NCBI GenBank assembly: GCA_963514095.1
Contig: OY741271.1
Coordinates: 5,976,976-6,040,975 of the forward strand
DNA from: Eutrigla gurnardus
Lineage: Eukaryota > Chordata > Actinopteri > Perciformes > Triglidae
Direction of reading: 5' to 3'
DNA length: 64,000 bases
The notes under the pieces were generated by a model. That model did no database searches and had not been told where the DNA came from. It worked only from the letters and a program-made list of their open reading frames with translations. The translations under genes and the position numbers were made by a program. Each line of letters opens with the position of its first letter. The stretch's first letter is position 1. Below are positions 1 to 12,699 of the stretch, one piece after another.

Positions 1-508
1 AAGAGGTCAGAGTTGGGGCTCTGCGGTTACGTTTGTGTTTGTGGAGGAAACGGGGGTCCGGAGGTCACCACAGGTCAGGATGCTGAACCGTGTGGCACAG
101 GAGAGAAGTGGAAAATAGAGAAAGGCGACGTCCACCTCCAGAGCTGCAGTAATTCCCGTTGACATTCCTTTGCAAACAATTTCTCACATTGTTTGGGATA
201 ACATTTATTCAAACAGAAATCCCCACTGATGTTGTTTGACATTTCTAACTTACTGGATTTGACAGAATCGTTGTGAGACGTCAGCAGATTCTTTTGTCCC
301 AGCACCTTTTCCCCCATATGGAGCTTTTCAACACTATACAAAATCAAGCTGATACACTCCCGTGTTTGGACTGTTCTATACATTGAAAAGTGAATCCAGG
401 ACTCTTAATGCAAGTCAGTCTTTGTGTTGAATATCTGATTACCACAGGTGCTCCATCAATAGGGTTATGTTTGTCCACGTCCGCCTGTTTCTATGTACGT
501 GAAAGTGT

Positions 509-512
<4 letters not shown>

Positions 513-595
<83 letters not shown>
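513..595. repeat. (GT)n microsatellite
   Basis: An uninterrupted run of about 41 GT units. A shorter interrupted GT tract follows at about 824-870. The open frame across it is only Cys-Val repeats and is not a gene. Confidence 0.98.
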
Positions 596-597
<2 letters not shown>

Positions 598-818
598 TCT
601 AAAAAATGACAGCTAAATGTGCAGACATGCCTGCTCAATACCTCTATGATTTTCAGTTATGGCTTGCTTTTCTCTCATGTGCATGCAGTCCAAACACACA
701 GTAGCCAATAAATCATCAATTTACCAAGGCTGTTCCTCCAGCTAGAATAACAGCGTTGTGGTCTTAATCTGTTGACTTAGTGCACGTCTGGTGTTTTGAA
801 TTGTTTCACTGAAAACCA

Positions 819-855
<37 letters not shown>

Positions 856-2157
856 TGTGTGTGTCTGTGTGTAAATTTGGATTGAAGTGATGACACTCTC
901 ACTTTCCTTCCCCTTTTATCTCGATTGGTAGGTTGAATATAACCTGTCCGAACATGAAAATCTCACTCGTTGCCATCAACAGAAAAAGAATAAAAGAATA
1001 CTTGATTCTTTCAGAAATTTGAATTCACGCCAAAGCCTCAAATAAAACACAATTATTATTTACTATCAAATTATTTTTTAGCATTTATTCTTCTTCGCCA
1101 TAGAGTAATTCTTACAAACACCCAGGGAGATCTTATTTACCCAACGGAGAAACGACAGAAGATATAGTTAGATACATCACATTGGAGGAATGAGTTTGTA
1201 CATGTGCAGTGCGCATGTGTCTGTACGTTTATATGTATGTGTGTGTTTGTGTTGGATACTCATCAAACAAACACGCCTTAGCCCCAAGGATACAAGGGAA
1301 GCCACTTATACATTTATTCGGATGATGCCAATTTGGGAATGCACAGTATGCAGGAGCGTGAGCCACTGGCTAGTCATAACAGATTGGTCTCCTGCACAAT
1401 GAGTAGAAATTAATAAGGCGTCATTCTTCTTTCGGTTGTTTTAGCAAGACAGGACACAAAAACTACAGAGGCATGACGGACTTTACAAGCAGTTTTCTCC
1501 ACCTCGGTGTTCAAACAGTCTGCTTTATCCGTCAACAGGTTTTGTTTTACTTAAAACTCAAGGATTAATGGTGTGTCGTGAAGAGTTTTGGGGGGGATGA
1601 CGCTGTAGGAAGCCATTTCTCGGTGCTGTACTCTCTGTTAAGCTTGTGCATCAAGCGCCACAGTAAATATTAATTCATCTAAAACCCCGCCGCAGGTCAC
1701 ACACACAAACAATCCCGCTGGAAAGTCACTACTCGCTCTCTCTCTTTCACCATAACTCTGCTCACACGCTGAACATGGTATGCTGCTAACAGACAGAGGA
1801 TGGGCCTGGGAGGTCCCACGCAGACAGGTGGTGGACATCAGCTCGAGGGGGGAAGGAGAGGGGGAGGGAGATATGGACTGAGGGAGATAGGGAGGCAGAG
1901 AGAGAGAGACACGGAAGCAGAGAGCGAGATGACAGAACGATGTGCAGACCACACAGAATAGAAAAGAGGCCAATGGGTCAAGTCTTTAGTGAGAGGGGTG
2001 AGACTGTAATGAAACAAATGCTGGGAGTGACGACAAGATCACATTTTTTCAACCTTCGGAGTATTCGGTGCAGTCCTGACAAGGACATCTACAGAAGTAT
2101 ATTGCTGTTATATTTGACAAACTAGAGCACACAGCTTAAGAGTCAAGGTGGTTTCAG

Positions 2158-2330
2158 TAATGCTAGCATGCTCACTGTGATAATGCTAACATGCTAATGT
2201 TAAGCAGATATGTTTACCGTGTCAGCATTTTACCATGCAGATGGAACGAAACACAAATTACAGCCGAGGCGAATGGGAATGTCGAGATCATTACAAACTG
2301 CTGGTGGCAGGAGAGGTAAAATAGGATTCA
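2158..2330. repeat. Dispersed fish repeat, degenerate
   Basis: Contains alternating GCTAGCATGCTCAC and GCTAACATGCTAATG motifs, then a segment with ACAAATTACAGCCGAGG and GAATGGGAATGTC. I recognise this as a common interspersed repeat of teleost genomes, though I cannot name its class. The copy is diverged, with no clear ends or target duplication. Confidence 0.5.
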
Positions 2331-2902
2331 TGCTATGCTCCGCTCCAGATTCCTGCCTAAAAGTCACGATGTAACGCTTGGTCCTGGACGATGTTGGGAC
2401 TTTTCATGAGGGTGTTCTAGTCCTGCTCCATGTGTAAAGTGTCCTGAGATAACAAATCCACAGGTTACACCGATTCAAAAGGAAACGCTCACCATTATCC
2501 CGCAGCCGAGCATTTTCACTAGGCCTCTACGGTATGCACTTGTATTATATATTTTCACATACCTTTGTAACTGATTAGCTCTTCTCCCAGCTGCCTTTGA
2601 AACGTAGACAACATAAGCTGTTTGTGAAGTTAATTTAAAGAATATTTAGACATATACCCAAGTTGAGTCGTTGGGCCCACACCCATGCTCATGGCGTCAG
2701 CCATGCACGAGTTGGGCATAATGGGAAAACTGTCTGAGTGACAGTTTACGCCCACATTTCACTTTATGTTCTGAAGCAAATTTACCTCATGACTCATTCA
2801 CAATCATTTTGTTTTGCTGTTTTGACAGCATGCAGTCAGTCACACATGCATATCTTTACGCTGGATTTCGTCATGGGTATGAGCTGTGAAAGATGCATTC
2901 AG

Positions 2903-2903
<1 letters not shown>

Positions 2904-2950
<47 letters not shown>
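2904..2950. repeat. Compound (CA)n(TA)n microsatellite
   Basis: About 18 CA units run directly into five TA units. Confidence 0.97.
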
Positions 2951-2951
<1 letters not shown>

Positions 2952-5602
2952 GATTGTGACATGAGTCGAATCAAACTCAAGATGACTCATTTGAACATGA
3001 GTCAGCGATCTTCCTCAGAAACAACTGAGATTGATTTCACCTCATCAGTGTGAGTGAGTTCAGTCACATCCATGCTGATATAGTTGTATTCTCTGGGAGG
3101 ATGAGTACGAACATGAGTGAACCTCTGCTGGGACAACGTGGATGCTTTTGAAGTTTCAAGATGCTCGAGAGAAAATAAGCAACATGAGCTACAACACTTC
3201 TGAGACATTTGGTTTTCTGTCTGCTGTAGCAGAATAGAGGTTTTTATTTTCTGTTAACGCTATTGGGAGGACACATCAATGAAACTCCCTGTCCTTGAAC
3301 TCCTCTTCATCTCCATTTCTGCTCCCCTTCAACCTTATACTTCCATGCTCTGCTTCTTTGTATAACATGCTCTTTATTTGCCAAAATCCCAAGACATCTC
3401 ATTGCCCATCTGTACCCCACCCTCCATTACTTATTGCCTCTCCCCATCCCTTGATGTCTATGATTCCTTCCTCTCCATCCCCTCTGTCTTCATCGCTCGC
3501 CGTGGCCAGACAGGCATTCCAGCCTCTGGTCCTCCTCGCTTCCCTGTGGGATGTTAGATTCTCACCAGGAAAGGGGAGTTATGAACACAGCCAAGCCAAA
3601 AGACTAACCACTTGTTATGAGAAGATTGTTGAATGTCAAGGTCATAAAAACTAGGGGTCTGGAAAACATGTAAATCATTGTGTTCATCCTGCTTTTAGGG
3701 GCCTGGAGGACCAGCCTCCCACATCTGCTGGTCCAGCACGGGAAGAGGGTGGGTTAACAGGGGATGGGTCCGGTTGTAGGGAGGGGACAAAAGAGGGAGA
3801 GAAGACCACAGCCACAGTGATCTTGCTGTGGTTTTGTCTTATTGCCAAAAGAACCTCATGCCTGGTGTTCTGCTGGGGTCCAAGACAGCAGCCCAGAGCT
3901 CGTCATAGAAAGGACATTGAACAGCACTGAAAGGCATTGGTTGTGAGGACGTTTTGAAAGTAAAAGAAGAGTGACAGTTGTGTCAGAAACAAAGTTCAAC
4001 TTTAACATTGTCACAGGAGAATGCCTCCTCCAAAGTTCAACTTTGTTGAATTTTGACCTGAGATATGATGACCTTGCGCAGCCAATCACAGTTGACCGCT
4101 ACTACGAATAAAAGATGAAAGGAAAATATTACTTGCGTTTCTGAATTTACAGACAAAAACTGATCTCATGTTAAGACCAGCAGAGAGAAAGATTTATTAG
4201 CGGGGTGTGCCGACCAACAACACCTTCATTTTCCATTGCATTGTAAATATGCCTTGTGATATGAATCCATTTACTTCAAGCAAACTGCATTTGCGTTCAT
4301 AAATAAATTAGCTCATTATCTGACATATCTACATTACTAAATTCATTTTCATAAGTTTCTATGCAAGCATAACATAGTGTTGACGTGTTTATTGAAAAAC
4401 CTGCACTAACATTCATATTCCATTGTTTTTCTAGGAGCTAGAATCAGATCCTGTGTACAAAAAGCTGCATTGTTTCAGTTTAAAGTTATTTTTGCTTCTA
4501 ATCCCCTCCTTCCAAATGCAATTACTTTTTTCGGGAAGAAAACGATTTTGCTTTCAGCTAAAATGTTGTTTATTTTGGATTCCTCTCAAACACCACAAGG
4601 ATTCAATCTTTCTATTATGATGAATCACTGTTCGACTTACTGTAACAATGTCTGACAACAGTGAAAGGGCTGAGGTTACATTGTAGTTAAGTCTCTGCTT
4701 AGTCTCAGGGTTGCGCTTGCAAATAAAAAAGCAAAAACTCTGGAACAAATATTGTGCCAAGTGCTGACTGAAAAAGTTTTCCACACGAAACACTAATGCA
4801 TGTCTGAGGATGTGCAAAGTCTCATGAAAAGCAGATAAAGCATGGAGAGACACACTGAGCTCAAGCCCGACAGTTCCTGGAACTGTATTTGAGTAACATG
4901 GACGGGAATAGGAGCCTCCTCAATGTTGATGTGCCTTTGAGCCTTGATACATAAAAACTGAAAGACAATAGGTGTGTATGACATCAAATTCATATACATG
5001 TTGACAGGTCTTTCCCCCTCCAGACAGTGTGCATTGGTGGAAAAGAGATATATAGAGCTATATAAGTCCCAGTGTTTGACTTATCCCAGTTCCAAGACAA
5101 ATTCCTTCCATGCTAATTGAAATCCCGCTGTCTCGGTTTTTGGTATGTCTTTAATAAAACAACACATGCTCTTGGTTCGAGGCAGTGGGAGAGCTGGGAG
5201 GGAGGGGAGATAGGACCTCAAGTGAGAGGGTCTATGGATGTGATCAGAGAGCGGTTGTGTAATTTCCCAAAACACAAGGAAATGATAGAGAGAGCAGCTC
5301 TGCACCTGCACACACACGCACTCTAGCAACGTGTTGAAATCCGTTAGGTCTACTGCTAGACACGGCAATGGCAGAAAGTTACTTCTGGCTTTTAACGTTG
5401 AGAGAAAACATGGACAGTAGGTCAGTTTCCCAGAGCAGAAAGGGAGACCGTGGACAAATGAGTCTGAAAGAAAGCAAAAGAACCAGAGAAACGGCAGGAT
5501 GAAGACACAGGCTCATTGCCAAAATCTGTTCCTTTTACTTTCCTCACCTTGGCTCTCTGCTTACCAGATATTCTCAAGATGTCCACAATGTATATATGTG
5601 CA

Positions 5603-5603
<1 letters not shown>

Positions 5604-5671
<68 letters not shown>
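5604..5671. repeat. (TA)n microsatellite
   Basis: About 34 TA units without interruption, long enough to extrude a cruciform. Tyr-Ile open frames here are repeat artefacts. Confidence 0.98.
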
Positions 5672-5674
<3 letters not shown>

Positions 5675-7394
5675 CCTAAACACACACATTGGAAATGTAT
5701 GCACACCAGGCATATTTCATTGCTTCACCCAATAAAACCATCAAGCTAATTAAAAACTGCACATGCCTTCTTTTTTCCCATGATGCAGTAGTTGGCAACA
5801 GTTTTAACAGTAAACGTTCCATTATTCTGCATTTCTCGCATCATTTGTCATCGCACTGAGGAGTCAAGTGCTTTAACAGCTTGTGTGTGCCTGTCACTCT
5901 CTTCCTATGTCCTGAGGCTAGAGCAGCAGAGTTTACCGTTTGAAGTATCCCTGATGTACAACAGGTGCCTCGGTTCTCACAGCAAACATCTTTTAACCAT
6001 GAAAGTCAGGGGAAAGGACGGAGCAGAGGTTATTCTTCATATCTGCTACTCACATTACAACCATCACTATTCTGATAGCTCCCCCCCGCCTGCCTGGAAT
6101 TAAAACTACGGGCAGATTCTGAACAGTACCACTAATGGGCCCTTTTACCTGTAACCATAGCAGCAATATATTCATGTGATATAGAATAATTTGTCGTTAG
6201 CATCACTCAAAGCCACACTCAGCTGAACTATGCCAAATTAGAAAGTCACTGATGTGAGTGTTGTTGGACTTAACACTCAAGTAAGTACAAATGTACTTAC
6301 TTGATGTCAATGTAAACTGACCATGGTGCTGTGTAACCCCAAAATGAGCACAATTATAAGCACTGTATTATTATCTTTTTTTAACAGATTGTCTGGGGTT
6401 TTTTAGAATAGCTGTTCGACCAGTGCTGTACATCCCACATAGACATATGCAGCCTCTCAGGAAACGTTTGCCGAGTGTAACTTCATTGTACTTTTAGCAG
6501 ACGCTGCATGACATCATTTTGCGTTGCTTCCTGACAGTATCTTGGCTGTTGTATTAGTTTCATGAGACAGCTTGTCTTTGTTTTTTCCGGGGATTCAAAT
6601 GGTGAATGAAACGGCGGGAGGTGAGAGATGAGGCATTCCAATTGTGAGCATGGTTCTGTGAAGTGAAAAGGATGCACATATGAATACTTTGAATTTGAAC
6701 TCAGGTGTTTCATTTCAAAATAAAACCTTCTCCTCATGTAAGACTTACCAGGTCCTCAGACTGATACTGATAAGTTGCTGCAATGTTTCAACCATTGATT
6801 CATGAGCATTAGATACCATTGTTTGCAGGAAATGAATATCAAACATTTGGATGCATGTATGAGTGAAAAGAGCAAGATGACCTGGCAGTCGTACCTCTAG
6901 ATAATAATTTCCAGTGGATGACAGGCGGAGGAACTGCACTACACTGAGTTGATGAGAGACAGAGAGCCACTGTTTACCCTTCTCTGTTTTCCTTTCCCTC
7001 TCTCTCTCTCTGCAGCTGTCAGTCTCTCTTTCTCACCCCCTCATAAACTGATGCTTTTGTCAACGCTCCGAGGGCGTGAGGGCGTGAGGTGTGTTTGTTT
7101 GAGAGAACTGTTGATGTGCCGCTCCTGCACATCTTTTAACAAGTACTCGTATCTAATGACTTATGTGTCACACAGATAGGAAGAAACCGATGGTGAGTGT
7201 AAACTAACCAAAGCGTGATGGCAGGCAACGCTCTCCTAAACTGCTCGTGTTTTGGCCCACCTGCCGTGTTGTCACTGTATCACACTCAACACGCTTCACT
7301 GTAACCACATGCGGCCATTTGGCAGCTACTAGTACTGGCTTTGGGTTAAGTCGTTAGTCTCCGTCTCAAGTGTTTTCCTCTCATGCCACCTAAC

Positions 7395-7430
7395 CAGGGC
7401 CGTAGCCAGGGTTTAGAAATGAGTGAGGTC
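7395..7430. mobile_element. hAT terminal fragment (relic)
   Basis: The 15 bases at 7395-7409 are identical to the terminal inverted repeat of the complete hAT element at 56186-57702, and the following bases include a similar GAGGTCC segment. No matching right end is seen nearby, so this is a solo terminus of an old copy. Confidence 0.5.
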
Positions 7431-7594
7431 CAGAAGGTTTTCTTCTAATGGAGCTTATTTACTGCATAATGATACCTCAAACACAACCCAAGCTATACAC
7501 TACACACAAACTCACTATCTAAAAGTAAATACATACAGAGGGACCTGCTGGCAAAAAATACTTTTATTAAATTTGTCACAATTTACTCTCATTG

Positions 7595-7598
<4 letters not shown>

Positions 7599-7640
<42 letters not shown>
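7599..7640. repeat. (GT)n microsatellite
   Basis: A perfect run of about 21 GT units. Confidence 0.97.
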
Positions 7641-7646
<6 letters not shown>

Positions 7647-8390
7647 TTCCGGCCATGCACCTGATGATTGGTTTTCCCAGGTCACAACCTCGTAGCTGCG
7701 TGACTTATCTCTCCATTCCACCTCCTTCCATCAACCTTGGCGATCTTGTTTAACCAGGTAGTGCCAAGTGGTGCCTCGAACCCCCATGCCATCGTTGCAT
7801 TGCAAAGTGATGCATGACTCAGATGATGCTCTTGATTTACAAGTTGGCAACGCTGGGGGATCAGCCTCTTCGGAGAAAGGGAACCTCCTGAGAGCAGGGG
7901 GACGCTCCAGTCAGCCACAAAAGTCTGTTCTCATAAACATCCTCCGTGGTGCAATCTGAATCATGAAGAGGATATCCAACAACGGCTTTGTTTATACCAG
8001 GGTGTTAGCACAGTATGTTGAGTGTCTGGAAATATGAACCATATTGTGTCTGTCATTTTTGTGGCATTTGTTTACTTTTTTGGAATATCTTTATCATCAT
8101 TTGGCTCAGCAGGACTGTCTCTTACTGGCCATCTTCAGGGCACCACCCAAGTGTATGTGAGAGATTTTTAGGATGTACGCTCACACTTGAAATCCATTGC
8201 ATCATTTCATCAACCAATTTCCTGTTCCAGGTGCATTCAACACTCTGCAAATGTGCTTGAGCTGTATAACACTCCACTGATACTAGAACTCATTTCCAAA
8301 CACAAACAACAGCTCATCGAAACCATATTCACTTAGAACAGCAACAAGCTTGTATGGCGGCGCATGTTTGTTACTTTGCTAACTGTGTTT

Positions 8391-8421
<31 letters not shown>

Positions 8422-8424
8422 GGG
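8391..8424. repeat. (GT)7 followed by 20-base G run
   Basis: Seven GT units end in twenty consecutive G residues at 8405-8424, a strong candidate for four-stranded G structure and for sequencing error. Confidence 0.95.
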
Positions 8425-8794
8425 TCTGAAGGATAGCCAGACAGATTCTGATTCAGTGTTGAAGTAATCCCATAAGTCAGAGGTGCTTTCTAAACCGCTC
8501 TGACCCCTGTGCTCCAACGCTGCAGTGTTTACGCTGGCTCCGCTGGCATTAAACACAAGCCACATATTTTTAACATTAGGATCCTCCAGGCTCACCCTGG
8601 GCCATGTAAATAGTGAGCTGCCCGTCAGCCGGGATCAATCAACTCACTGGCTGTTTAGACCAGCTCCATATGTGCGTGTAGGTGTGTGCGTGTACATGAT
8701 TATGTTTATTGAAGCCAAAAGATACAGTATCACCAAGAGGTTGGTTCCTCGAAAGTCTCAAACGATAGCTCTCTCCATCACCCAGGAGTGCCTG

Positions 8795-9280
8795 AAAACC
8801 CTGACATTCAAGTAAAAGAAATACCACAATCTTAACGTATTTCATTACAAGTTATAGTCCTGCATTTTAATATTTGACTTGAGTAAAAGTGTACAAGGTT
8901 TATCTGCAAAAGGTAAAATACTCATTATATAAAATTGGCACTTTTGGAGTCCAGGATCATTATATGAATTGAATCTTGTGACAGATGAATTAACATGTAT
9001 GCATCTTTTAATGTTATTCCTACTTGAGGCTACTATATATGATTTGGGGTCAGTTACACATCATATTTAAAAGTTCACCATAAAACCTTAATAGTCAGTT
9101 AAATACCAGTGCACAAATATCACATAGAAATATATCATAATAGAATATATGTGAAAGGCTGGATCCTGTCTATATATTAACCAGTAACTATGATATAAAT
9201 GTGGTGGAGTCAAAAGTTGAGTAATGGAAAGGTATAAACTAGTTTGTATAGAAATGCTCAAGTACAAGTATGCATTAGTT
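8795..9280. repeat. Degenerate MITE-like repeat (possible)
   Basis: AT-rich sequence containing CAAGTAAAAG, CTTGAGTAAAAGTGTAC and GGTAAAATACTC near one end, resembling the ACTTTTACTTAAGT-type termini of an abundant teleost hAT-like MITE. A better copy of the same type sits in the tshb intron near 41090-41502. Ends are not resolved. Confidence 0.35.
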
Positions 9281-10147
9281 ACTCACTGCCAGAAAAACAA
9301 GTGTAGAAAATGTAATTCCAAGAACTTTAGCTCCCTTAGGTTGTAGGAAAATGCCTGAAGATGCTACATTTCTCTCATCCAAGTTGTTTTTCCTCGAGGG
9401 AACAGCCAGTGGCCTTTCGATGTTTCTGAGCTGCTTGGCTGTTGCCTGTGAGTTGTGGTCCACTTTGGTAACACTGACCTCTTGTGGTTGTTACAGTATA
9501 CTACAGCGTGAGGATTTCAATGCAAGCCACTTCTCGAGAAGACCCGTGTGCCACAGAACATTAAATAACAACTATATGATGTTGAATTGTTTCAAACATA
9601 ACCACGAGTCACTTTCTATACTTAAAAAAAGAAGCTAAACATAAACAAACACTAATACATTTAGTTATATTCTAACAACCTATGAACCTGCAAGGTGGGT
9701 TTCACAGAAGATACAACATAAGTCATAAATACTGAGTTTGGACACACCTCAGTGACCAGTGTTTTTGGGTCAGGGGCTGTGTGTATTCATACACATCAAG
9801 CTTGCAAGCTATTCATACAAACAACCTTACATGCATGCCTTTGTGCGCATGTGTTTCTAAGAAAGACACTGTTAACCCACATCCATATCCATGGAGAGAT
9901 ATACATCTCACCCAATATACATGCAGATAACATCTAATGGAGGTGTGGGATTCCAATGTATGTCAGGTCTGAGCTCTGAAAGTTAAACAAGGTGAGTGTT
10001 TGTGTACTTTGCGTGAGATAAGGTTGGATAATGGTAAATTGTGTATGTCTGTGATAGCAGTGGTTGTCAGGGGAGAGATGAGAGTTTTACTTGGTCGTCA
10101 GTCTGAAAGAAGAAAGCTTTGTATGTACATGTCCTATCTCTACGAAA

Positions 10148-10150
<3 letters not shown>

Positions 10151-10214
<64 letters not shown>
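10151..10214. repeat. (TA)n microsatellite
   Basis: About 32 uninterrupted TA units. Confidence 0.98.
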
Positions 10215-10215
<1 letters not shown>

Positions 10216-10524
10216 TGCTGCAGATTTGAAGGGTTGAAGTGTGTACCCATGTGTTTAGGACAAGTAATTAATCTTTATGTGTGTATGTGTTACAGAGCTA
10301 TAGTTCAGGGGGTCCAGATGGCAGGCATGAGGGGCCCGGCCTGCACTGGAGTCTGGCTCTAGAGTCCACAGGGGCTCCGTCTTCAACTGGACACATTCCA
10401 CAGGTACATTAACACAGCAGCACACAGACACGGTGAGGATGAAAAGGGACTGACCAATGTGTTTTTCAACTGAATTACTGCCAAGACTGGGAGAGCTACT
10501 CCAAGTTAATTAAGTTTACAGTCA

Positions 10525-10913
10525 CACTTTCTAGGAAGGCCATGTATATAATGCAACATAAGCACATTTTGAAGACATTATAATGCATTTTAAGGCTTTC
10601 ATTTATAAAAGTCGTTCATGCATGACACCTTATAACAAGGTTTATAAAGAATTATAAGTGCTGGACATAATGTATGCAGTTGTGAGTCAGATTCTTCTTT
10701 CAAACACTGGGCTCACTTGGGCATGGAGGTATAAAGCTTTATGAATGCTGAGCTTATAATACATAATGTCCACCACTTATAATAAACCTTGTTATAAGGT
10801 GTCATGCATGATTATTAACATTTATAACAACTTTTATAAAGCCTTATAAATGCATTATAATGTGTTATAAATGTGCTTATGATGCATTATGTACATGACC
10901 TTCATGGAAAGTG
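10525..10913. mobile_element. Palindromic (foldback) MITE
   Basis: About 390 bp whose two halves are imperfect inverted copies. The left end reads CACTTTCTAGGAAGGCCATG and the right end read in reverse gives CACTTTCCATGAAGGTCATG. Inside, TAATGCA, ATAAGCACATTT and CATGACACCTTATAACAAGG recur inverted about a central segment near 10680-10760. There is no coding capacity. The superfamily is not clear and no clean target duplication was found. Confidence 0.75.
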
Positions 10914-11350
10914 TTTAGTGATCAGCTAAAAAAGCATGCTTGAGGAAATAGACGACAGCAGTAATAAACAACGTTTGAGCAGCAAACTGAACATCACCTG
11001 CAAGCATGCAGGAGCCACACATTCATGCAATCATTCATCACACATGGACTCTTCAACAGCACAGCCAATCAGGCTCAACCAAGAAACAGCCAACAACAAA
11101 CCCGATGTATGGGCTGCAGGCTAATTAGCCAACACACGCAGTTTCTGAATTAAACACAAGCAGCTCAGCAGCATATTACTTTTAGTTGATTCTTTTTTGT
11201 TGTAATTAAACTTTTGCAGCCATCAACTTTTTCAATAAAGACATAATTAATAAATAAATAATGACAAACGGACAAAGAGTAAGATGTGGAGACAAGTGAT
11301 TTATTTCCTTCATATAACTTGTTTTGATCCTGTGCTCAGGACGTGTGCCC

Positions 11351-12211
11351 ATGAGGTCGTCACCGCTGGTCCTGCTCCTCCTGATCGGCGTCCAGGCTGT
11401 ACAGAACATGGGACGTGGATTGGCCCAGTGCGCCGGGGCAGCCAATCACAGAGCAGGACAGCAGCAGACAGCAGCTCGGGACCACCTTTCCGAACACCAT
11501 TCTTCACAGGAGCGTCACAGGACCACCCACCACAGGACCAAGAGGCCCCATCGGTCAGCTTCACTCACCCAGGATAGGAACCCTGTCGTTGGGCACCCTA
11601 CGTCAGATTCCCCCCCCGACCCCTCGATCCCAGTAGTGGACCCCAAGCTCTTCTCCAAGAGACGTTACCGCTCCTCACCCCGCGTCGTCTTCAGCGAAGT
11701 GGCCCCGTCACATGATGCCCTGGAAGGCGAGGGCTATGACATCGAAGGGATGAGAGGGGTGAGGGTGAGGCGCAGAGCAGCATCGCACAACATGCACCGA
11801 GGAGAATACTCGGTCTGTGACAGCGTGAATACCTGGGTGGGCAACATGACTACGGCCACAGACATAAAGGGGGAAGAGGTGACGGTGCTGCCCAACGTGA
11901 CAATCAACAACGTGGTGAAGAAACAGTTCTTCTACGAGACTACCTGCCGATCCCCCACGCACAGAGGCTCCGGGTCTGCAAACGGGGGGAAGCCAGGGGG
12001 ACGGGGTGGCAAGCAGGGCTCCAGATCAGGCACCTCAGGGTGCCTCGGCATCGACAGTCGTCACTGGAACTCCTACTGCACCAACACACACATATTTGTA
12101 AGCGCCCTGACCATCCACCAGGAACGGACAGCCTGGCGTTTCATCCGCATCAACGCTGCATGTGTGTGTGTTCTCAGCCGGAAGTCTTGGGCGGGACGAC
12201 TGGGGCGCTGA
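11351..12211 (+). CDS. ngf: Nerve growth factor with NT-6-type basic insert
   Basis: Secreted neurotrophin precursor of 286 residues in one coding exon, as usual for neurotrophins. The product would dimerise and signal through Trk and p75 receptors. A splice acceptor (TGTGCTCAG) ends at about 11339, 11 bases before the chosen ATG; an in-frame ATG at 11324 lies upstream of that acceptor, and the chosen one opens a hydrophobic signal peptide (residues 1-18). The pro-region follows, with a furin-like RVRRR at 138-142. The mature domain starts near 143 and has the NGF motifs GEYSVCDSV, TATDIKG, GIDSRHWNSYC and WRFIRI, six knot cysteines (156, 199, 231, 243, 271, 273) and two N-glycosylation sites (N165, N182). 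Between cysteines 2 and 3 there are 31 residues instead of nine, rich in Gly, Arg and Lys: the extra 22 match the feature published for Xiphophorus neurotrophin-6. It could therefore be labelled ngf or NT-6; I regard NT-6 as a fish NGF-type gene. Confidence 0.93.
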   Translation: MRSSPLVLLLLIGVQAVQNMGRGLAQCAGAANHRAGQQQTAARDHLSEHHSSQERHRTTHHRTKRPHRSASLTQDRNPVVGHPTSDSPPDPSIPVVDPKLFSKRRYRSSPRVVFSEVAPSHDALEGEGYDIEGMRGVRVRRRAASHNMHRGEYSVCDSVNTWVGNMTTATDIKGEEVTVLPNVTINNVVKKQFFYETTCRSPTHRGSGSANGGKPGGRGGKQGSRSGTSGCLGIDSRHWNSYCTNTHIFVSALTIHQERTAWRFIRINAACVCVLSRKSWAGRLGR

Positions 12212-12212
12212 C

Positions 12213-12227
12213 GGGGGGGGGGGGGGG
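12213..12227. repeat. 15-base G run after the ngf stop
   Basis: Fifteen G residues begin one base after the ngf stop codon, at the start of the predicted 3' UTR. Confidence 0.9.
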
Positions 12228-12319
12228 CGACCCCTGACCACTGAACTATGAACCAAGCACACACATTTGTACTAAACAGCCACTGCAGCTTTATTGCCAA
12301 TACTGTAATCCTCTACCCC

Positions 12320-12320
<1 letters not shown>

Positions 12321-12409
<89 letters not shown>
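12321..12409. repeat. (CA)n microsatellite in the ngf 3' UTR
   Basis: Two CA runs of about 25 and 18 units separated by TT. They begin about 110 bases after the ngf stop, so they are probably transcribed as CA repeats. Confidence 0.95.
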
Positions 12410-12414
<5 letters not shown>

Positions 12415-12613
12415 CTTCATCTATCCAACGCCTTGGCCCCTGACCCTACCTCAGTCTGAGAAGTCCTGGTTGTTTTAAGTTATGATGACTGCATGTCATA
12501 TTTATAGTTTATACATTCAATATGAAAATATATACAGTATGTGTATATATACACAATGAATTCAAGCTTTTAATGTTGTTGTTATTGTTGTTGTGTTGTT
12601 CATGCTGTTATTT

Positions 12614-12619
12614 ATTAAA
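12614..12619 (+). terminator. Possible ngf poly(A) signal (ATTAAA)
   Basis: ATTAAA, the common variant signal, lies about 400 bases after the ngf stop and is followed by T/G-rich sequence. I see no AATAAA between the stop and this point. Confidence 0.4.
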
Positions 12620-12699
12620 CACCTGAGTACTTGCTTGTTTCTTGTGTGTCAAGTTAAGATGCTGATGTCCACATTTAGACTTTACATTGGATTTGATCA

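Larger units (their letters stand above)
1..10524. other. Gene-free upstream region of ngf
   Basis: I see no supportable coding exon in this stretch. The longest open frames are repeat translations or lack splice context and family motifs. It holds several microsatellites (listed separately), a copy of a fish repeat rich in GCTAACATGCTAA motifs near 2158-2330, a 15-bp hAT terminal sequence at 7395-7409, and a degenerate MITE-like stretch around 8795-9280. In human the VANGL1/CASQ2 side lies here, but no exon of those genes is visible. Untranslated first exons or enhancers of ngf could be present; sequence alone does not show them. Confidence 0.6.

Noticed and set aside
3295..3654. 119-codon plus-strand open frame rich in Ser, Pro and Leu
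   Set aside because: Low-complexity pyrimidine-rich sequence with no domain, signal or splice evidence.
11310..11564. Minus-strand open frames across the ngf exon
   Set aside because: Shadows of the conserved neurotrophin frame.
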